Source of the DNA: an uncultured Pelagibacteraceae bacterium
GTDB lineage: Bacteria > Pseudomonadota > Alphaproteobacteria > Pelagibacterales > Pelagibacteraceae
DNA length: 64,000 nt
Reading direction: 5' to 3'
Assembly (NCBI GenBank): GCA_902523895.1
Contig: CABZAZ010000001.1
Coordinates: 62,001 to 126,000 of the forward strand
A model generated the notes under the pieces. The model was not told the origin of the DNA, searched no databases, and saw nothing but the letters and a program-made list of their open reading frames with translations. Numbering within the stretch: position 1 is the first letter of the stretch; each line of letters opens with the position of its first letter. Below are positions 54,816 to 63,816 of this stretch, one piece after another. Position numbers and translations under genes: made by a program.

Positions 54816-55706
54816 ATGAAAATTTTTGATTGTTTTATGTACTTTGATGAAGAGATAGTTTTAGAAGTAAGGCTTAACATGCTTAATAAATATGTTGATT
54901 ATTTTGTTATAGTCGAAAGTACCTATAATCACAGAGGTGATAAAAGAAGATTACTTTTTAATATAAATAAGTTTGAAAAATTTAAAAATAAAATTATTTA
55001 CCTAATATATGATGAAAATCCTCAGAATATTGAAAAAGTTTTAGAGAATGATAACCCCTCAGAGATATCAAAAAAATATATCCTTAATGCTGCTAAAAGA
55101 GAAAATGGTCAAAGAAATTATATTTTTAATGCATTAGAAAAAGCCAATAATGATGACTTAATTTTAATTTCAGATGTTGATGAAATTCCAAATTTAGAAG
55201 CTTTAGATATTAATAAAATAGATAAAAAAATAATACTTTTTAAGCAAGAGATGTTCTATTATAAGTTTAATCTTAAATTACCAAATTTAATTTGGACTGG
55301 AACAAAGGCTTGCAAAAAAAAGAATTTGGTATCACCTCAATGGTTAAGAAATATAAAAGATAGAAAGTATCCTTTTTATAGACTTGATACCCTTTTTTCT
55401 AATACTAAATTTATCGATGTAAAAATTATATCTAATGGTGGATGGCATTTTTCAAATATAAAAACTGCATCTGAAATAGAACATAAATTGAAATCATATC
55501 TGCATCATCGGGAATTTGACGTAAACCCGATGTCAATTAAAGAGATTGATGACATAATTAAAAATAAACAAGCAATTTATGATTTGAAAGTTGATAAAAG
55601 AATAAACAAGATTGGAGATGGAAGTAAGTTGGAAAAGTATCCTTTTAACAAATTACCAAAATTTTTACAGGAAAATTCAAATTATTTTAAGGAATGGATT
55701 GATTAA
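54816..55706 (+). CDS. Glycosyltransferase family 17 protein
   Basis: 296 residues. The family start KIFDCFMYFDEEIVLEVRL (about 2-20) is diagnostic, followed by FVIVESTYNHRG and the metal-binding ISDVDEIPN (DVD at about 120-122), and WHFSNIK near the end. GT17 contains the eukaryotic N-glycan GlcNAc transferase (MGAT3); bacterial members are less common and their acceptors unknown. No other glycan genes are near. One base after its TAA the DUF1330 gene starts. Confidence 0.88.
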   Translation: MKIFDCFMYFDEEIVLEVRLNMLNKYVDYFVIVESTYNHRGDKRRLLFNINKFEKFKNKIIYLIYDENPQNIEKVLENDNPSEISKKYILNAAKRENGQRNYIFNALEKANNDDLILISDVDEIPNLEALDINKIDKKIILFKQEMFYYKFNLKLPNLIWTGTKACKKKNLVSPQWLRNIKDRKYPFYRLDTLFSNTKFIDVKIISNGGWHFSNIKTASEIEHKLKSYLHHREFDVNPMSIKEIDDIIKNKQAIYDLKVDKRINKIGDGSKLEKYPFNKLPKFLQENSNYFKEWID

Positions 55707-55707
55707 T

Positions 55708-56007
55708 ATGAAAAAAGGATATTGGGTTAGTCTATATTTTAAGATAGATAATAAAGAGAATCTGAAAAAATATTCTGAGTTAGCTACACCAATCATTAAA
55801 AGTTACGGAGGTGTGCCTTTAATAAGAGGTGGTAAGCACGATACTTTCAATGGTGATGATTTTAGTAGGACTGTTGTATGGGAATTTCCAAGTTATGATA
55901 AAGCATTAGAGTGTCACTCTTCAAAAGAATATCAAGATAGTTGGGCAGTAGCAAAAAAAACTACAAAAAGACATATGCAAGTAGTTGAGGGGTTTAGTAC
56001 TGAATAG
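55708..56007 (+). CDS. DUF1330 family protein
   Basis: 99 residues from ATG 55708; an ATG at 55612 in the same frame would overlap GT17 coding sequence and add 32 residues outside the domain. The ferredoxin-like DUF1330 core is seen in KGYWVSLYFKIDNKENLKKY and the WEFPSYDKALECHSSKEYQ segment (part: FPSYDKALECHSSKEYQ). Function unknown; dimeric alpha-beta barrels of this kind often act on small aromatic or polyketide-like molecules. It overlaps alkA by 14 bases at the 3' ends. Confidence 0.88.
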   Translation: MKKGYWVSLYFKIDNKENLKKYSELATPIIKSYGGVPLIRGGKHDTFNGDDFSRTVVWEFPSYDKALECHSSKEYQDSWAVAKKTTKRHMQVVEGFSTE

Positions 56008-56629
56008 GCTCAGGATCTATACTTCTCCATAAATACCACGTGGCTACAGAGCAATAAGGACTAAACCTTTTTTTTAATAATGATACAAATTTATCAGGTG
56101 GTAAATATTTTTTTTTATAATTTTTTGAAATAGCTCTTAGAAGGCCGATATCCTGAATTGGCCAAATATTTGATCTGTTATATGTAAATAATAAAATCAT
56201 TTCAGCTGACCATCTCCCTATTTGTCTTAATTGTGATAAATAATTAATAGCCTCCTCATCTGACATTTTATTAATCAGTTTAGGATTAAAAGTTTTTTCT
56301 ATTGTTTGCTTCGCTAAACTCTTTATCCCTAATACTTTCTGTCTGCTTAATCCACAGCTTTTCAATTGAGTAAAAGTCAGTTTAGATACTGTTTTTGCGT
56401 TAATTTTATTTTTACATTTTTTTTTAAATTTTAAAAAGACAGAATTTGCTGCTGCAACACTTATTTGTTGTCCAATTATACTTTTGCATAACGAAAAAAA
56501 AATATCTCGCCTTGAAGTTAAAATAGTTTCTGAAGGACTTTCATAACTTTTGATTAACTTAGAAAGAGTTTGATCTTTTTTAGATAAATATTTTTTTGCC
56601 TTATTCCAATATTTAGGTACTTTATTCAT
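55994..56629 (-). CDS. alkA: DNA-3-methyladenine glycosylase II
   Basis: 211 residues, HhH-GPD family. It removes alkylated bases to start base-excision repair. The helix-hairpin-helix is LRQIGRWSAEMILLF (about 134-148) and the catalytic Asp is D160 in WPIQDIGL. The short length fits the compact bacterial AlkA without the N-terminal Ada-like domain. It follows the DMT transporter gene, overlapping by eight bases. Confidence 0.92.
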   Translation of the reverse strand: MNKVPKYWNKAKKYLSKKDQTLSKLIKSYESPSETILTSRRDIFFSLCKSIIGQQISVAAANSVFLKFKKKCKNKINAKTVSKLTFTQLKSCGLSRQKVLGIKSLAKQTIEKTFNPKLINKMSDEEAINYLSQLRQIGRWSAEMILLFTYNRSNIWPIQDIGLLRAISKNYKKKYLPPDKFVSLLKKRFSPYCSVATWYLWRSIDPEPIQY

Positions 56630-57506
56630 TAATTGACCTAGATGTTATAATTTTTTTCTTATAAATCTCCCTTCTAAAAATTATAAGCGTTGAAACAATT
56701 ACCAATAAAGCGCCCATTAGTGTTTTAAACGTGGGTATCTCGTTCCAAATGAAATATCCAAATATAATAGCGAAAACTAAAGCTAAATATTTAAGGGGAG
56801 TTACCAGAGAAACCTCTGAAAATTTATATGATTGACTTAACCACAAGTTTGCAACACCTCCAAAAATACCTATCAAAGATAAAAGTATAAAATGATTTAA
56901 AGTAGGCATTACCCAGCCCTGTGGGATAGTTAAAAAACTTAATAGTGTAATTGCTAACGAAAAATAAAAAGAAATTAACCACACTGGTTCGGTTGTTGAC
57001 AGTTGTCTAATAGTTATGGCTACATAGGATAGACCTAAACAAAATATAATCGGAAAAATATAATAAATATTTAATTCAGTGATCCCAGGTTCTGTAATTA
57101 TAAGAATTCCAACAAAGCCTATGATCACTGCTAACCACCTAAAAATTCCAACTTTTTCATTTAATAGAAAAATAGATAATATTGTTGTAAATATTGGAGC
57201 GGCAAAAGAAATGCTTACAACAGTTGCTAATGGCAGCTGCCTTAAAGCAATAAATATTGCAATTAGAGCTATTAATCCTGAGCCACATCTTAAAGCATGT
57301 AAACCTGGTCGTTGAGTTTTGTAAAAATTATGAAATCTTTCTTTTGGAATTATAAAAAAATAAAAGATTATTCCAAAAAAACCTCTAAAAAACAAAACCT
57401 GCCCAATAGGATAATCTACAGACCACTTTACAATTAAATCCATTAATGAAAATGCACAAATGGACAAAAACATGTACAAAAATCCCAATTGATTTTTACT
57501 TAGCAT
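56622..57506 (-). CDS. DMT-superfamily (EamA) transporter
   Basis: 294 residues, ten membrane helices in two EamA repeats (about 10-140 and 150-285), each ending near the typical GxxxIxxE pattern (first repeat IFLLNEKVGIFRWLAVIIG). It is a metabolite exporter or importer of unknown substrate. No substrate can be told. The start is 36 bases from the divergent msrA gene. Confidence 0.9.
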   Translation of the reverse strand: MLSKNQLGFLYMFLSICAFSLMDLIVKWSVDYPIGQVLFFRGFFGIIFYFFIIPKERFHNFYKTQRPGLHALRCGSGLIALIAIFIALRQLPLATVVSISFAAPIFTTILSIFLLNEKVGIFRWLAVIIGFVGILIITEPGITELNIYYIFPIIFCLGLSYVAITIRQLSTTEPVWLISFYFSLAITLLSFLTIPQGWVMPTLNHFILLSLIGIFGGVANLWLSQSYKFSEVSLVTPLKYLALVFAIIFGYFIWNEIPTFKTLMGALLVIVSTLIIFRREIYKKKIITSRSINE

Positions 57507-57541
57507 ATGAATAATTTGTAAATTAAATTAAATCTTATTCA

Positions 57542-57985
57542 ATGGAAATAGCTGTTTTAGCACTTGGATGTTTTTGGGGACCTGAAATTAAATTCAGTAA
57601 AATAGATGGCATAATCAAAACAGAAGTTGGCTACTGTGGAGGTAATAGCTCAATCACCACTTATAAAGAAGTTTGCACTGGCAATACAAATCATGCTGAA
57701 GTGGTAAAGTTAGATTTTGATGAAAAAATTATCACATACGAAAAAATTTTAAAAATATTTTTTCAAATTCATGATCCAACTACTTTAAATTCTCAAGGGC
57801 CAGATTTTGGAACCCAGTATAGAAGTGAAATATTTTATCTTAATGACAATCAAAAAATGATAGCTGAGAAGGTATTAAATGAAGTGAATGAACGTTTATC
57901 TGGAAAAGTTGTAACAAAAATATCTTTACTAAAAAATTACTGTCCAGCTGAGGAATATCATCAAAAATACCTAGAAAAGCGATAA
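57542..57985 (+). CDS. msrA: Peptide-methionine (S)-S-oxide reductase
   Basis: 147 residues, shorter than the usual 160-215. It repairs oxidised methionine. The nucleophile C10 is in LGCFWGPE; GYCGG and the later THAEVV-like NHAEVVKLDFDE fit MsrA, as does HDPTTLNSQGPDFGTQYRS (part: DPTTLNSQGPDFGTQYRS). The C-terminal YCPAEEYHQKYL ends the protein, so the separate C-terminal recycling cysteines of E. coli MsrA are missing; the Cys in YCP may serve. It is first of a run including sseA and the RND pair. Confidence 0.95.
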   Translation: MEIAVLALGCFWGPEIKFSKIDGIIKTEVGYCGGNSSITTYKEVCTGNTNHAEVVKLDFDEKIITYEKILKIFFQIHDPTTLNSQGPDFGTQYRSEIFYLNDNQKMIAEKVLNEVNERLSGKVVTKISLLKNYCPAEEYHQKYLEKR

Positions 57986-57986
57986 C

Positions 57987-58802
57987 ATGTCTTTAGTTGA
58001 AACTGATTGGTTGGAAAAAAACCTTACTAAAGTGAAAATTATTGACTGCTCTTGGCATATGCCTCAAACACAAAGAAATGGTTTCGAGGAATATAAATCT
58101 CTTCATATACCTGGCGCAATTTTTTTTGATATAGATGAAAATTCAAGAAAAGATACTGCTTTACCACATATGTTAGTTGACCAAATGAGTTGGGATAAAA
58201 TTATTTCAAATATGGGAATTAAAAAAAATGATGAAATAGTCATTTACGATAATTCAGATGTTATAAGTTCATGTCGTGGTTGGTTTAATTTTATTTATTA
58301 CGGACATGATCCAAAATTAATAAATGTTTTAAATGGTGGTTTAAAGAAATGGCTTAAAGAAAAAAAGAAAGTAACTAATGAAATTTCAAATATAGATAAA
58401 TCAGATTATAAAGGTAGCGAGAGAAAAGATCTTGTTAAGAGTAAACAAGAAATTGATCAAAATATAGATGAAAAAATATTCACATTAATTGATGCTCGAA
58501 GTAGAGAGAGGTTTGAAGGTAAAATCCCTGAGCCCAGAAAAGGTCTTAGAAGCGGATGTATAAAAAACTCTTTTTGTATACCGTTTAATGACTGTCTAAA
58601 TGACGATAAAACTTTTAAAAATAAAGATCAACTTAAAGAAATTTTTAAAACAAGTATTGAAAATTTAAAGCAAAAAAAGATTGTTTTTTCATGTGGTTCA
58701 GGTGTTACAGCGTGTGTTTTGGCACTAGCTTATTCTTTAATTAATGATAAATATCTTCCTTGTATATATGATGGCTCTTGGGCCGAATACGGATTAATTT
58801 AA
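57987..58802 (+). CDS. sseA: 3-mercaptopyruvate sulfurtransferase (rhodanese)
   Basis: 271 residues, two rhodanese domains. It transfers sulfur from mercaptopyruvate to cyanide or thiols. The N-terminal domain is inactive; the C-terminal one has the active Cys C236 in FSCGSGVTACVL. CGSGVTA is the SseA/TST type with Gly-Ser-Gly, which favours 3-mercaptopyruvate over thiosulfate. DARSRERFEGKIPEPRKGLR (part: DARSRERFEGKIPEP) is also typical. It starts one base after msrA. Confidence 0.93.
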   Translation: MSLVETDWLEKNLTKVKIIDCSWHMPQTQRNGFEEYKSLHIPGAIFFDIDENSRKDTALPHMLVDQMSWDKIISNMGIKKNDEIVIYDNSDVISSCRGWFNFIYYGHDPKLINVLNGGLKKWLKEKKKVTNEISNIDKSDYKGSERKDLVKSKQEIDQNIDEKIFTLIDARSRERFEGKIPEPRKGLRSGCIKNSFCIPFNDCLNDDKTFKNKDQLKEIFKTSIENLKQKKIVFSCGSGVTACVLALAYSLINDKYLPCIYDGSWAEYGLI

Positions 58803-58809
58803 ATTTAAT

Positions 58810-59679
58810 ATGAAAAGATCTACGAAAACAATTTCAATAATATTTGTGTTTTTTTTAATAATTACAATTGTAATTGTTGGAAGATCAATGATTGGCAATC
58901 ATTTTAAAAAAAAATTTAGTAAGAGACCACCACCAGGAATAATTGTAACTGAGGTTATCGAAAAAGAATTCTCTGAACAAATAGAAACTTACGGTACAGC
59001 AATTTCTAAAAAATCAAAAACTTTTAAGATTAAAAAAGATGATCTTTTTGAGGATTTAAAACTTAAAAATTTTGTTAAAAAAGGAGATGTTTTAATTAAA
59101 TTAAAAAGTGGTGATATACTAGCTCCATTTAGTGGGGTTCTTGGCTACACAGGTTTAACTGAGGACATCCTTGTTTCAAATAACATATTTATCATTACTC
59201 TTGATGATAACTCAATAATTTACTCAGATATTAAAATTCCAGAAAGCTACTCTACATTTATAGAAAAAGGTCTTCCAGTCGAAGTTACCTTATCTAGTTT
59301 TAAAGATAAAACTTTTTCAGGTGAAATAGATTTTGTTTCAAGCAGAATAAATGCGGACACCAGAAGTTTATTATCAAGAATAAAAGTGAAAAATGAAAAT
59401 TTAGAATTAATTTCAGGTTCACTTTTAGAGGTAAGAGTAAAATTTGATTTGAGAAATTCTTTAAGTGTACCTGATACAAGTGTGATGATAGAGGGCGATA
59501 AATCATATGTTTACAAAATTAGTGCAGAAAATATTGCAAATAAAACTGAGGTAAAAACTGGCCTTAGAGGCGATAGTAACATTGAAATAATTTCTGGCTT
59601 AGCTGCAGGTGATATAATTGTAGCTGAGGGTCTAAAAAAGGTAAGGCCTCGTGGAAAAATAAAACCTATTAATAAATAA
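58810..59679 (+). CDS. RND efflux periplasmic adaptor (apparently without alpha-hairpin)
   Basis: 289 residues, short for an MFP (about 370-400). An N-terminal membrane helix (about 9-27) anchors it. The two half-motifs of the lipoyl domain, FVKKGDVLIKLKSG (about 88-101) and LAPFSGVLGYTGL (about 104-116), follow each other directly; the coiled-coil alpha-hairpin normally between them is absent. The beta-barrel (IYSDIKIPESY) and membrane-proximal domains are present. It joins the pump at 59679 with an outer-membrane channel that is not in the window. It overlaps the pump gene by one base. Confidence 0.88.
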   Translation: MKRSTKTISIIFVFFLIITIVIVGRSMIGNHFKKKFSKRPPPGIIVTEVIEKEFSEQIETYGTAISKKSKTFKIKKDDLFEDLKLKNFVKKGDVLIKLKSGDILAPFSGVLGYTGLTEDILVSNNIFIITLDDNSIIYSDIKIPESYSTFIEKGLPVEVTLSSFKDKTFSGEIDFVSSRINADTRSLLSRIKVKNENLELISGSLLEVRVKFDLRNSLSVPDTSVMIEGDKSYVYKISAENIANKTEVKTGLRGDSNIEIISGLAAGDIIVAEGLKKVRPRGKIKPINK

Positions 59680-62600
59680 TGTTTATTACTGAATTAAGTA
59701 TTAAAAGACCGACGGTATCTTGGGTTATGTCACTGATACTGATCATATTTGGTTTATTTGTTTTTTGGAAATTGCCCGTTAGAGAATTGCCCAATGGAAT
59801 TCAACCACCTGTTGTTCAAGTTCAAGTAGACTACAAGTCTGCATCAGCTTCAATAGTAGATCAAGAGGTCACACAAGTTGTTGAAGATGTTATTGGTGGG
59901 GCAGAGGGTATAAAAAATATAGACTCCAAATCTGAAAATGGAAGAAGTACAATTAATGTCGAGTTTGATACGAGTATTGATCTAGATAATGCTGCCAATG
60001 ATATAAGAGAAAGAGTTGCAAGAGTTGTGGATAACTTGCCAACAGAGTCAGATCCACCACAAATACTTAAACGAGCTGCAGGGTTTACAACAACAATGTG
60101 GCTGTCATTATCCTCATCTTCATGGAGCGACCTTGAATTAGGAGATTACGCGGAGAGATATCTTGTAGACCAATTTTCAAGTGTTAAAAATGTTGGAAGA
60201 ATAAGGGTTGGTGGATTAAGAGAATTAAGCATTAGAGTTTGGATTGATCCTATTAAACTTGCAGCTAATGATTTAACCATTAAAGAAGTTGAATTTGCAA
60301 TTCGTGGGGAAAATGTAAGTTTGCCTGCAGGAACTTTAGAAGCAGATAATATCGACTTAACACTAAATCTAGATAAATCATACAACGATATTGAAACTAT
60401 AAAGCAAATACCCATCAAAAAAACTAGTAATCGAGTAATTCAGTTATCAGACGTAGCAAACGTTGAATTCGGTCCAGTATCAGAGAAAACTCTTTTTAAA
60501 GCTCAAACTAAAGATCAAATAAATTTGAAAACTGTAGGAATAGGAATCTATGCAAGAAGTGGTGCTTCAACGGTAGAACTTTCAAATGATATCAAAAAAA
60601 AAATTGTTGAAGTAAAAAAATCTTTACCAGAAGAATTAGATTTAAGAGTTTCATTCAATAGAGCTAATTATGTTGAGGCCGCAATTGAAGAAGTATATAA
60701 AACTTTGGTCATTGCGTTTATTTTGGTAGTATTGATAATTTATTTATTTTTAGGGAATTTAAAGGCAGTCATCGTACCTGCTATTGCACTCCCGGTGAGT
60801 TTAATAGCATCCTTTCTAGGCTTATATATATTTGGTCTTTCTATTAATATTTTTGTCCTTTTAAGTTTTATTTTAGCGATTGGTATAATCACAGACGACT
60901 CAGTAATTATGACAGATGCAATATATAGAAGAATAGAGAATGGTGAGACCCCACTCGTTGCAGCTTATAAGGGCTCTAAACAAATTTCTTTTGCTATCGT
61001 TGCTACAACACTAATTTTAGTAGCAGTTTTCCTACCGTTAATATTTATTGAGGGAATTTCTGGAACATTATTTAGAGAGACAGCGATTGCATTATCTTTT
61101 TCAATTGTAGTTTCTTCTTTTGTTGCATTAACTTTGTCACCAATGCTTGCAAGTAAATTTTTATACAAAAAAAAATCAAAAAAAATTTTTATTCAAAAAT
61201 TTGAAAAAATTTTTTCTAACTTCGCAAAATTTTATGAAGAAACTTTAGTTAATGTTATTGATAAAACTAAAAGTGTAGGTTTTTTTATTGTTTTTATAAT
61301 AATTGCTTCAGTGCTTTTATTTAGTTTCTCAAAAAAAGAACTTTTGCCTATGGAGGATCGAGGAGCATATCTAATAATTGGCTCAACTGATGAAGGAAGT
61401 TCTTTTGAATATACTCAAGAACAAGCCCAAAAAGTAGAGGCAAGACTTATTCCTTTGCTACAAGCTGAGGATAGCCCATATTCAAGATTTATAATGCGTG
61501 TTCCAGGATTTGGAAATTCAGCTAATTCATATAATAGTTTTATAATAATCGCTCTCCTTGATGATTGGAAAAATCGTAAAAAAGGTCAACAAGTTGTTCT
61601 TAGAGAAGCGATTGGGAAAATAGTAACTTTACCCCAAGCCCTAGCTTTTCCTATATCTCCTCAATCTATAAGAGTATCAAATTACAACAAACCAGTTCAA
61701 ATGGTCATTTATGGAAATACTTATGAGGAACTTGAGGCGATACAAAAAAAAGTTATACGAACACTCAGATCTAATAAAAATCTCTCAAGAATTGAGTCTG
61801 ATTACAATCGAAACAAACCAGAAGTAAAATTAATAATAAATAAAAATAAAGCCAAAGATCTAGGTGTCTCAACTAAATCAATTGGTGAAACACTTGAAAC
61901 ACTTTATGGGGGTAAAAAAATAACGACTTTTAATAAACTAGGCAAAGAATATCCAATAATCGTTCAACAATATTTATCTGATCGACGAAATAAAGAGGGT
62001 GTTTCGAAAATATTTGTTCGCTCTGAAACCAATGGAAAATTAATATCTTTAGCAAATCTTGTTAGTTTTAAGGAAGAAGGTGCAGCAAAAGAACTTGCTA
62101 GATATAATAGACAACGGGCTGTAACAATTTCTGCAAATATTAGTGAGGGATATACATTAACAGAAGCGATTAAATACTTCGAAAATGTGATGGTTGATTT
62201 AGCACCAGAGAACCAAATTACTTGGAAAGGAAAATCAGAGGAAATTAAAGAAACAAGTAATGAATTATTTATAATTTTTGCTTTAGCTTTACTAACTGCT
62301 TATTTGGTTATGGCTGCAACATTCAACTCATTTGTTCATCCATTTGTTATAATCTTAACTGTGCCTTTGGCTATTTTTGGAGGATTAGTATTTATTTTAT
62401 TTTTAAATAGCTCAGTAAATATTTTTTCTCAAATTGCATTAATTATACTAATAGGTATCTCAACTAAAAATAGTATTTTAATTGTAGATTACGCAAACCA
62501 AATTAGATCTAGTGGAAAAACTATTGAATTAGCTGTTAAAGAAGCGTGTGCTGTTCGGTTTAGACCAATTATAATGACATCACTGAGTACGATGATTGCA

Positions 62601-62807
62601 ATGATGCCTTTAGTGATTGGAAATTTTGGCCCTGGTGCAGGAGAGGGTTCAAGATTAGCAGTTGGTTCTACGATATTAGGGGGAATGATTATTTCAACTT
62701 TCTTTACTTTATATGTCACTCCTTCAATGTATCTTGCATTAGCTAAAAATACTAAAAGGATTGATATAGTTGACTTAGAACTAAAAAAAGAATTATCTAA
62801 AAAATAA
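59679..62807 (+). CDS. RND efflux pump, HAE1-type permease
   Basis: 1042 residues with twelve membrane helices and two large periplasmic loops. The proton-relay residues in helix four are in IGIITDDSVIMTDAIYRR (Asp-Asp pair at about 408-409), and the second-half helix contains LIGISTKNSILIVDYAN. Substrate unknown; drugs, bile-like molecules or lipids are exported by the family. The adaptor gene upstream overlaps by one base. The 3' end overlaps the convergent transglycosylase gene by 11 bases. Confidence 0.97.
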   Translation: MFITELSIKRPTVSWVMSLILIIFGLFVFWKLPVRELPNGIQPPVVQVQVDYKSASASIVDQEVTQVVEDVIGGAEGIKNIDSKSENGRSTINVEFDTSIDLDNAANDIRERVARVVDNLPTESDPPQILKRAAGFTTTMWLSLSSSSWSDLELGDYAERYLVDQFSSVKNVGRIRVGGLRELSIRVWIDPIKLAANDLTIKEVEFAIRGENVSLPAGTLEADNIDLTLNLDKSYNDIETIKQIPIKKTSNRVIQLSDVANVEFGPVSEKTLFKAQTKDQINLKTVGIGIYARSGASTVELSNDIKKKIVEVKKSLPEELDLRVSFNRANYVEAAIEEVYKTLVIAFILVVLIIYLFLGNLKAVIVPAIALPVSLIASFLGLYIFGLSINIFVLLSFILAIGIITDDSVIMTDAIYRRIENGETPLVAAYKGSKQISFAIVATTLILVAVFLPLIFIEGISGTLFRETAIALSFSIVVSSFVALTLSPMLASKFLYKKKSKKIFIQKFEKIFSNFAKFYEETLVNVIDKTKSVGFFIVFIIIASVLLFSFSKKELLPMEDRGAYLIIGSTDEGSSFEYTQEQAQKVEARLIPLLQAEDSPYSRFIMRVPGFGNSANSYNSFIIIALLDDWKNRKKGQQVVLREAIGKIVTLPQALAFPISPQSIRVSNYNKPVQMVIYGNTYEELEAIQKKVIRTLRSNKNLSRIESDYNRNKPEVKLIINKNKAKDLGVSTKSIGETLETLYGGKKITTFNKLGKEYPIIVQQYLSDRRNKEGVSKIFVRSETNGKLISLANLVSFKEEGAAKELARYNRQRAVTISANISEGYTLTEAIKYFENVMVDLAPENQITWKGKSEEIKETSNELFIIFALALLTAYLVMAATFNSFVHPFVIILTVPLAIFGGLVFILFLNSSVNIFSQIALIILIGISTKNSILIVDYANQIRSSGKTIELAVKEACAVRFRPIIMTSLSTMIAMMPLVIGNFGPGAGEGSRLAVGSTILGGMIISTFFTLYVTPSMYLALAKNTKRIDIVDLELKKELSKK

Positions 62808-63396
62808 TATATTTTTTTCTATTTAATTTACTTTTACATTTCAATAATTGATTTTTGTATTTATTAGATTGTCTTTCAACTTTTTTAGCTAGTCCAATTA
62901 CTTTTTTATTTTTTTTATAATTTTTATAATTTCCCCATCCTTCGTGATATGCAAGATACTGTTTGAAAGCATCTTTCTTTGATATCTTTAAAATGTTTTC
63001 TGATTTATTTGTATACCATCCAATGAAGTCAACACTGTCTTTAAATCTTGCTCTTGTTGCTAATTTATTACCAGTTTCTCTTTTATATTGCTCCCAAGTT
63101 CCTTTGACTGCTTGCGAATAACCAAAAGAACTAGAAGGTCGTTTATAAGGTATCACTTTAAAAATTTTTTGTCTTGCCGGTTTAGCAAGCCAATCAAAAT
63201 CTGACTCCATTTTAATTATTGCTAATTGAATATAAATAGGTGTACCCCACTTTTGCTCAACTTTTTTGGTATGCTTATACCATAAATATCTTTCACTAAA
63301 AATTGAACAACTATTAGAAGTGTTTGAAGGAATTGATGAACAGCTTAATGTAAAAAAATAAATAAAAATTAATAATTTATTTTTAAAATCTACCAT
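62797..63396 (-). CDS. Lytic transglycosylase-like lipoprotein
   Basis: 199 residues. A lipoprotein signal with TLSC (Cys about 19). The likely catalytic Glu is E64 in IIKMESDFDW, the segment expected of goose-lysozyme/SLT domains, followed by SSFGYSQAVKGTWEQYK and LAYHEGWGNY. It would cut peptidoglycan glycan strands at the outer membrane. The tail is Lys-rich. It overlaps the VanZ-like gene by 14 bases. Confidence 0.82.
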   Translation of the reverse strand: MVDFKNKLLIFIYFFTLSCSSIPSNTSNSCSIFSERYLWYKHTKKVEQKWGTPIYIQLAIIKMESDFDWLAKPARQKIFKVIPYKRPSSSFGYSQAVKGTWEQYKRETGNKLATRARFKDSVDFIGWYTNKSENILKISKKDAFKQYLAYHEGWGNYKNYKKNKKVIGLAKKVERQSNKYKNQLLKCKSKLNRKKYIIF

Positions 63397-63772
63397 ATTT
63401 ATTTATAAAATTATTAAGAAGAATTACAACAATAACACCCAATAAATTTCCAAACAAATCAGACCATTGAAAAGTTCTCTCAGGTATAACTAGGTGAAAA
63501 ATTTCAAGCGTGATAGACAGAAAAATTAAATATAATAGTAATAAGAAATTTTTCTTAGAATTTGCAAAAGTTAAAAAACCAATAATTGAAATTAATACAA
63601 ATACATAAAAATGATTTGATGATATAACAAAATCTGGTGTTATTTGAGGTTGTATACTTTTATTGTCATAAATTATCCAGCCTAATAAACTCCCAGGATA
63701 TAGATATAAAATAATTAAAAGGATATTAATTATATAAAATATTATTTTATATGTAGAAAAAAAATTTGACAT
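63383..63772 (-). CDS. VanZ-like membrane protein
   Basis: 129 residues with about four membrane helices. The C-terminal SITLEIFHLVIPERTFQWSDLFGNLLGV, quoted in part as VIPERTFQWSDLFGN, is the VanZ-type signature (E...P.R....D...N..G). Function not established. It starts 44 bases from the divergent gpmA. Confidence 0.82.
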   Translation of the reverse strand: MSNFFSTYKIIFYIINILLIILYLYPGSLLGWIIYDNKSIQPQITPDFVISSNHFYVFVLISIIGFLTFANSKKNFLLLLYLIFLSITLEIFHLVIPERTFQWSDLFGNLLGVIVVILLNNFINKYGRF

Positions 63773-63816
63773 TTAGTTAAATGATTTTTTTATAAATAAT
63801 TTTTAGATATAACAAG

